Part shown: positions 45,674 to 54,600 of the stretch, one piece after another
Layout: each line of letters starts with the position of its first letter
Numbering within the stretch: the first letter of the stretch is position 1
Assembly: GCA_000469685.2 (NCBI GenBank)
Contig: LS997567.1
Coordinates: 34,810,505 to 34,874,504, forward strand
Length of the DNA stretch: 64,000 nt
From: Haemonchus contortus
Lineage: Eukaryota > Nematoda > Chromadorea > Rhabditida > Trichostrongylidae
Direction of reading: 5' to 3'
The notes under the pieces: generated by a model
Database searches by the model: none
Told to the model about the DNA's origin: nothing
The model's input: only the letters and a program-made list of their open reading frames with translations
Made by a program: the position numbers and the translations under genes

Positions 45674-48600
45674 ATTCTTTAGCGTTTGTCCCGCTTGTAG
45701 GCGGGGTCCGCTTTTCTGATATGTGGACGCCACTTCCCCCGATTGAACGCTTGATCGGGGTGGATGTTAACCACTTTAAGGTCTTTGTGCAACGTATCGA
45801 GCCACCGCTGCTTTGTACGTCCTCTAGGCCGCTTTCCAGACACGTCAAGGTTGAGACCGATCTTACGGACACTGTCATTCTTTGCGCGAAGAACATGACC
45901 ATACTATCGTAGACGGGCTTCGCGCATTTTATCGACAATGGGCGCTAGACCGAATCGCTCCCTGATGGCGTCATTACTTATACGGTCTAGGCGTGTTACT
46001 CCAGCTGTCCAACGCAGCATTTTGATCTTCATCACACTGAGACGGGCTTCGACTTCTTTGGTTGCAGGCCAGCATTCAGCGCCATAAATTGCAACCCGCC
46101 GGATGACGGTTCTGTAGATAATGGATTTGAGACGCTCAGGGATGTTCTTATCGCAGAGTACGCCAGTCATTGAGCGCCACTTCAACCACGCTGCATGCAC
46201 GCGAGAATTCGTTTCAAAACCCAAGCTGCCGTCAAACGCATTGCCGATCCAAGGTACTCGAGGGTTGTTCGTGTGAGCTCAGTGCCATTGATCTTGATAG
46301 AGCCTGGCTCGCTAGAATCAGTGGTCAAATACTCAGTCTTTTTGACGTTCAACCTGAGCCCAAAAATAGCCAGATGGTCTCACCAGGTCTGCACCTGTGA
46401 CTGGAGCTCGCTTTTGTTTTCGCTGGCGAGCATCACGTCATCGGCATAAAGAAGCGTCCACGGAGCCGGCTTCTGGATGTCTTTTATAATGGCATCCAGG
46501 ACGACAACAAAAAGTAGTGGGGATAACGCAGAGTCTTGGTGTACTCCGACGGAGATGGTAAAATCCGTCGATGTGCCCGCTGCCGTTGCACTCGGCTCTT
46601 TTGGCTAGTGTAAAGGATGCGCACTCACTCAATGAGCTCTTCGGGAACGCCATGCTGTCGTAAGGCATACCATATAACGTCACGTGGAGTGCGATCGAAA
46701 GCCTTCTCCAAGTCTAGAAAGTTAAGACGTACCGGTCTTTGTTTCTTGCGATGCTTTTCTACTAAAAGGGGTTGGCGTGTATGGCATCGATGGTGCTACG
46801 AAACCACACTGGTTAGTGGTCAGCTCGACGATATCACGGATACGGCTGTCTACAATCCGCTCAAAGATTTTAATGCTGTGCGAGAGAAAGCGAATTGGAT
46901 GGTAGCAAGTACAGTCCCCAAGACTGCCCTTCTTCTGCCAGATAGGAACTGTCGTGCTCTTTTGCCAGCTCTCAGGCACCTTCTTCTCTGCGACGATCTG
47001 GTTGAATAAGTCCGTCAACCACCCTGCAGGATTCCAGCCTTTCGAATTTCACAAGTCCGCCGCTAATTCGTCAGGACCGGTGGCTTTGCCTGATTTATCT
47101 TCTTCAAAGCTGTAATGGTCTAATTCACGGTTATCTTCTGAACGGGACCGTGTACTGGCGGAGCGCAGGGGATGCGGGATGAGCGAATTCGACTGTTGAG
47201 ATGTTTGCAAAAAACTGTCGCCAGCGTTTCAGTGTTTGCCTGCGGTCCGTTAAGAGGTGACCGTTCTCGTCATTTATGCCGAAGAACTTTTCTATATATT
47301 CGGTCTCGCGGTTGCGGGTCCTTGCGAGTCGGTAAACATACCGCTCACCATTACGAGACTCAAGTTTCCTATTAAGATCGGCATAATGAGCTGCCTTTTT
47401 AGAAGCAACGGCCTTATTCGCCTCTTTCTTTGCTATCTGATAGCGTTGCCAGGTGTCAGTCGTCTTTACGATGAGAAAAGCGTGGTACTGCTTTTCTTCC
47501 TCACAGACTTTATCCGTGATATGGTCCGTCCACAGCCATGTTTGCTTATCGAGCTTTCGCCGTCCAGGCTTGGTCATGCCGAGCTTCGACCGCGCAACCC
47601 GGGTTATCGCTTCTGCAGCTCCCTTCCAAGTTTCGTCGACAGTCGTTACCGCTGGTAACAGAATGTTGGAAACGACGGCCGCTTCTATCTCCTTCAGCCG
47701 CCACCACTTGATTCTCGCTGGCCCACACCTTTCTGCTGATTTCGGTTTCGGCGAGGCGATCTTTAACGAACAAATCAGTGGTCGGTGTTGTGTTGCGACC
47801 GTTTCATAGGGGACTGTCTTTGCGTCTGTTACGAGCCCCTGATCGCGGTGCCTGACAAGGACAAAATCAACTTGTGTTCTGTTCTCACCGCTATAGAAGG
47901 TGATGAGATGAGAGTCACGTTTGCGAAATCTCGTGTTTACAATGGCAAGATTATGCGAGTCTGCATATTCGAGAATTCGCTCGCCATCTGTGTTACGTGA
48001 CTCATATCCAAAACCCCCATAGCAGCTATAACCGTCTTTCGTAGCGCCCATGTGACCGTTGAGGTCACCTGCGACAACTATGGCTTCTTGCAACGGTACT
48101 TCAGCTGTCTCTTCATCGAGCAGGTTCCAGCACGTGTCCTTGGTTTGCTCGGAGCATCCTGTCTGCGGAGCATACGCTGAGAAGAGATGGTGTTTTTTGG
48201 ACGACTACCACGATCTTCATTAGGCGGTCATCGAAGCGCTCCACGCTTACTATCGAGTCACGGAACCGTTCAGAGACTATTATCCCGACGCCGTTGGTGG
48301 CTTCGGGGCTACCGCAAAGAACGGCTTTGAAGCCGAGGCCAATGTCCCTGGACTTGCAGCACGACCACTTCGTTCCCTGCACGGCACAGAAATCAATTCT
48401 TCGACGCTCTAGAGCTTCTGCTAGCTCGTACAAGCGTCCTGTTAACAGCCAACATTTGACGTCGCAGCGCGGGTCTTCCAAACGTTGCGTGGCTTTCGGA
48501 CTAGCTTAGTTGCCCCCCGATGCCGTCCTTACACCGGAGACCCTCGCATGTTCGTAGGCCGGCCTGTCACCTGCATTCGAATGTTCGTGGTCAGCTCAGC

Positions 48601-51600
48601 CCTCAGTTTCCAGTGGCACCCCTTGGAGGAACGGGGAGAACATCCGTTGCGCGCGTCCGTCGGAAGTAGGTCGCCCCGCCCACTTCGCGCGCGGCGCACC
48701 CCACTGAGGCCTCAAGATGGCATTACAGTACCAACAAGTGTCAGTGGAGCGAACGATTTACATTTGTTCGTGTTATCTTCTTTCTGGCTGACTGCCGTGG
48801 ACTAAGCGCAAATCATATGCTCCACTGACAACTGCGACGTCTGTCAAGTATTGCGTACTGACCCGCCGCATGCGACGGCTGCGGCGTGACCTAGTTTCGA
48901 CGGACGCGCGCAACTAAGCGCACCCGAGGAACGGACATCGCCACTCAAATGGAAGAAGTCAATTTTTCGAAAACTTCTATAACACATGTTCGAGGAGATC
49001 GCATCCGAAAATCCTAATTGCTTTCCGAACAACCCAATAACAGCCTTGAATAATGAGCTTATGTTGCGTGGGACAAAAAACTGCAGATCAAGATTATTTG
49101 TTATGAATGATGTCTCAAAATTACGACCGCCATAATTCAGTAGCTTTCAAGGCGGAAAAAATTCATTAACTTCATTTTATTCGTTGTCAGTTTCTTCGCA
49201 GTAGGCATAGTATTATAGTTGAAGTAAGACACCCGATATCTTTTAGATGATGAAGGCTCTTTCAATGCCACCTGCAATCGTTTGCATAAGAGGCGGAAGA
49301 GCATAGTAAAACTTTTGTTTCAAGTAATGGCCAAACAGAAGGCTATCAAACAATACAGGAAAGCAGAGTCAACCAATCAAGAATTAAGCCGAGTAGGGTA
49401 GAAAGGCCATTGTTCTCAAAGGTAAGACTATGAAAATGGTCCGTTTGCTAGTTGATCGTGATCCTGAGTCACCCATCGAAAGAACGGCAACACAACAGGA
49501 CTTTATAAAAGCTATCACTGGGGAGTATTGTCGTGCAGGAGCTTCATTCCCATTCGTATGCAGAAATGCCATCTCATTTCCTATCTCAACAGACAAGGTA
49601 GGGGCAGAAAATGCAGATGATTGCCACTCACTTAAGTGGAAACACGCTCCCTTTCATCGTTTTCTATGACGAGAAAGCCAATCCTCAACAAATAAAACTA
49701 TTGCGTTCCATACAAAAACACTAAAAATGCATTCTTTCGCGAAAAGTTATAATTGGATCAGCAAAGTAATGTCCATTGATGGAGTCACGCACAAGGGTTT
49801 TGTCGGTGCCGGCGTGAAAATTAACAAAGACTGTAACGAGAGCTGTACTGAGTTCTTTCCCTAGGAATACTCAATGGTCCCCAGGGGTAATAGAAAGTAC
49901 CCTATCGCGCTCAAAAATTCGACGATTAGGGCATAGTGGAAGCATGTTCCCGGCTCGCGCTGCCTTCCCGCCCCTCGATCGATGTCACGTCACACGAGTG
50001 CCGAGGCGGTACAGATTGCAATTTTTTGCTCTAGGACCCACACACAATCAGTTGATCGCCGAGTAATGACGCGATTTTATCTTGTTGTTTTGTTCTCTAT
50101 TATCCTTTTTGCTGTTGCGATCCCTAATTCAATTTTCTACCCCAAGAAGCTGAAAAAGGTGGGATATTTCTGCTGTTATTAAGAGTTTTTTGTTAACTTC
50201 GCTCGTGGAAGATTGAATTTTCGCCTACACAGTAGTCAGTCATTCGCACCTGGACCCATACGTACGCACTGACACACATTGTATAGCTCGTCCAAACGCC
50301 CCATTCTTCATTTTTCTGGTCTAACTGTCATTCACCCCCATTTTAAACTATTCTTCGAGGCCTTTTTTTTCACTTTGAGAACACCGATTCACGCAGTTTC
50401 TTCGCTTTAATCGCACTTTTTCCATCTCATCTTCCATTTTTCGTCATAATTTGGATTGCCCACAACTATCGTGAACCGTGCCTTTAAAGGGCATGCTGGA
50501 GCCTGACCAGACGTCGCTGCCTGAAGCAGGCTGTAGTGCTTTCAGCAGAGCGGTACTCCAGCTCACAGAGCCAAGCTCTTCTGAGTGTGGTGCTGACGCC
50601 AAGTGCCCGACTTCATTAGCATGGAGGAATGGCCATCCTGTTCTGCGGGCGTCGACTCTCTTGACTCAATATGCAATAATTTCCACAGCAACCCCGGCCA
50701 ACAGGTGCATACCCTGTATAAACGTGTAAATTCCTACAAATACCCGAAGAAGCTTTCCTTTCAAACTTGGTGTTCATGGCCACACCCAGCCCAAACTACA
50801 CAGGGTTTCTTCGACTATATGGACTGCAGATGTATTTGATCTGGATACATCGGAGTACTCTTCATGGCCACACTCAACCCCATTTCACACCCCAAAAATA
50901 ATGATGGCCGCTACAGAAGTGTTAGAGAAGAGGCTCAGATGACAAAGGTCTATACTGAAAATCAAAAGCTCATGTGGCTCCGTTCCTTATGGCTATAGCC
51001 CCCAGCGCACGCAATAGCGTGCGTAGCCGCCTGGTATATGAAATTTTAGAAACTTAACTCACCACACTGCCACTTTCGAGGGATTGCATGCTAATTGTGG
51101 GTTTGACTGCATATAACTCTTTAAACCAAAGTTAAAGAGTGTTCTTATCATTGTACAGGAACACATCAATGACTAAGTTTGAAGAAAATGGCATTCAAAA
51201 TGGGTCGCATTAGTACAAAATTTAATGTGCATCGACGTTCACAGGGTTCCTGAAATAAAAAATATTTACATGCAATATTTTACTCAAAGTATCTTAATGC
51301 TTTCATGAACATTCCATGGAAAAAACCTAACAATACGCTATTACGAAAAATTTGGTTTTAATTATCACAACATAGCCGTAACTTCATGGAAAAAAGTAAT
51401 TTTCCAATTCAAATACATGAAACATTCGCATGATCCTTTCGATGACGGCTGAGAAAAATTAATTAGAGCAGAACAGAGTAGGATAATAGTCGAATAGTAC
51501 GAATACAGTCGAGTATTATTACCAGTAGGAGACGGTCGGTCGATCAGCTGATCGACTTTTCGCTATCGTTGCTCCAATGCGAAAGTGGTGAGCATTAGAT

Positions 51601-54600
51601 TTCGTAATCAGCCTAGCGAGGGGCGGAGGCTTACCGTGCCTCAATCTCCGGCCCTTTATTGTGTCCAGAACGGTTTTCGACCTCATTCCGGCACATGTAT
51701 TAGGTTGATGCATAATTACTGCGGATTTTTTCGCGGCTTTTTTTCTCTCGATAGAATTTGAATATTGAGTTCGGGTTTTCTCTAGAAATGATCTACTTGA
51801 TTTCCTCTACAAGAATATACTCAAAAAACCATCCGCATATTCGCAAAATTAGGCTTAACTACTTCGAGAAAGATTGGAAGGTGGCACAGTCATTCGCGAT
51901 CTCAGTAACTTTTCGGCGATCGAACAATCAGCCAGAGCCAACCAAGAAATGGGATCTGCCTCTAAATCTGCCATATTCGCCAGCAGGAACTTTTATGGAT
52001 TATCTCGTCAACCGTTGCCAACCGTTCATCGAAAAAATGGCTAGAGAATAGAAGTTACGTCGATTGGATGACTTGATGGCCGATGTCAAGGCGTGGATCG
52101 CCCGTAAGGATCAAAACTTCTTCGCTTTTGGGATTCGACTAACTAATTAATGGGAAGCAGTGCTTGACGTAGATGGTGTACAAGTTCCGGAGTAATTATT
52201 TGAATATGTCGTTGCTTAGTATTTCTATAGTTTCTTTAAGAAAAATTTGCTGGAAAAAATCCGCAATAGTTATGCATCAACCTAATATTTAGGGGCAGGT
52301 AAAATGCAGGGGAAATAGAAAATATCAAAATAACCGTGTTTTGACCGCCAGGAAGTCATGTGTACTTCCACTAGATCACCTAATGAACGATCGCCGAAAA
52401 GTTACTGAGATCGCGGAATGACTACGCCACCTTCCAATCTTTTTCGAAGTAGTAAAGCCTAATTTAGCGAATATGCTATGGTTTTTTGAGTATATTCTGG
52501 TAGAGGAAATCAAGTAGATCATTTTTAGAAGAAAGCCAAACTCAATATTCAAATTCATCGAGAGAAAAAAAGCCGCGAAAAAATCCGCAATAATTATGCA
52601 TCAACCTAATAATATCGGAGGGGGCCTCGAAATCATACCATGTGCAAATCTCCGAAAACATTTTTGTCGTGAACCGTGCCTTTAAGCATGAATTTTCTAA
52701 TCTATTAGGGTGTTCGAAACGTTTTCAGGAATTCAGTCGGTTTCTTTCAACGCAAAATAAACCACACTCTTGTCACCTGTATCCATCTTGTCTTCTCAAC
52801 TTCGCTATTCCAGCAAGCGGACTATGGGCCATTCATTCCGATCCTGCGCACGTCTTTCCATTTTTGGCCAGGCATATTCACCATAATATCGGCACACCTC
52901 AATTTAGGCCTTTCCGGCGCTTGCTTATGATCCAATGGGGTCCAATTCGTTAGTCGAAAGGTCTATCGGTTGTCTTTCAATCGTGCCACATGACCTGCCC
53001 ATTCTCTTTTACGTTTATACATTTCCTGGACAACATCAACAAGGCCACTTCGTCTTCGCACCTCTGTATTTGTGATATGTTTACGAAGTGACAGTTGCAA
53101 ATTCTACGTTCCATTGATCTTTGCATCACAGCGAATTTCTCTTCGTCCGCCTTCGTAGACGGCCAGCATTCTGTGCCGTACAACAAAGGGTATCACCGTC
53201 GAGTAAAACAAGGACGCTTTTACTTCTATTGTGAGGCCTTCGTCTAGTAAAAACTTTGGGATTTTGTTGAAGCTAGACCTAGCTGTTTTCCTGCGCCTGC
53301 TGTACTCTCCGGTGCTGCCTTCTGTGGAGCTGAGCTGACGTGCGAGGTACTTGAAGCACTTTACTTCCTCGATGGTTTCGCCATTTATTTTGGCAGTCGC
53401 TGTGGGACTGAACTGATTGTGCATCCACTGCGTTTTTGACAAATTCGTTTCAAGTCCGATTTCGCTCGATTTCATCTGTAGTTGCATAGGTTTCTCTTGG
53501 AGCTCTGTTTCGACCGAGTCGAATGCTTTTCTGTAGTCGACAAACGCCACGCATGAGGGAATCCGATACTCTCCATATTTTTCGATACGTGAACGTGAAG
53601 ATGGTACAACGTGAAGATCTTCAAGTGTGGAATACCCACTTCGAAATCCCGCTTGCTGTCGCTCATGGCCATGTCCAGGTCTCCGAATATACGATTCAGA
53701 ACTATTCTTTTGAATGTCTATAGACTAGAGACAGCAATGTGGTGGATCTGTAATTGTCCAGACTTTCAGGGATCGCCTTTTTTCATTAGCAGCATAGTCC
53801 GTGATTTCTTCCATCAAGCCGGAATCTTCTCACTGCCGTATCTACTGAAGCATTCTGCTAGCGCTTTGAGTAGAGGTAATCCACCTGCTTTCAGGTATTC
53901 GGGACGTATGTTCCTGCAACCTGGGCTTTTTCCCGCCTTAATCTGTTTTACTGCATGCTCCATTTCTTCCCATATGACATCTGGGACCGGTTCTTCTGCA
54001 GTTACTTTTTTATGCTAAGCAATAATGGAGTTGGTTTATGTCGTCGTTAGTTTATAGTCGAGGAGCTTCTGTCACACACTTGGTCGCCTTTGACGTTACT
54101 CAGTCAAGGAGTGGGCGATATTTGCAAAGAGCTCTGCTTTGAAAGATTTTTGCGTAGAATGTCGATCGTGATAATGATCATGGATTTGAGATAGAGATCG
54201 TCTTTTCCGTTTCCTGACACTTTGAGAAGGATCTGTCTGATAGGAGTCCAGAACAGTGTCGGTATTTGAGGACAATGGACGTTCGATTAGACGGAATTCG
54301 TCGCAGCAAATCTCTTCTCAGAGAGAGCGACGTGCCACTGACGGTAGGTGACAAGAAAGGGTACACTGCTGCCCATCAGTCTCCATATCTCGTTCTTAGC
54401 CTGAGTGTCGAAGCGATCAGTTCCGTAATGATGTAGCAAAAATACCGATCAGCTATAGCATTGATCTATCAACAATATGTCCTTACCCTGCTATCAAATC
54501 TATAGTCCTTCTCAAGCGCGCTCGGGGGCAACATGCAATCATAGATGAGCATAGTTATCTCAAAACCTGGGCACGCTAATGAAATACGGCTACTTTCGTA

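Larger units (their letters stand above)
51520..52690 (+). repeat. ~290-bp dispersed repeat interrupted by mariners
   Basis: The left half (51,520-51,699) has GATCAGCTGATCGAC, TTGCTCCAATGCGAAAGTGG and AGCCTAGCGAGGGGCGGAGG. The right half (52,612-52,690) has CGGAGGGGGC and CGTGAACCGTGCCTTTAA. An uninterrupted inverted copy is at 59,595-59,875. Joining the halves across the mariners restores the order of that copy. Confidence 0.75.

Noticed and set aside
47172..48805. Plus-strand frames of 70-130 codons around 47-48.8 kb
   Set aside because: They are antisense shadows of the RTE endonuclease/RT frame, which has clear family motifs.
48985..49046. A solitary mariner-like terminus (CTTTCCGAACAACCCAAT)
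   Set aside because: It resembles the TIR at 63,861 but has no partner, TA pair or transposase nearby; too short to call an element.
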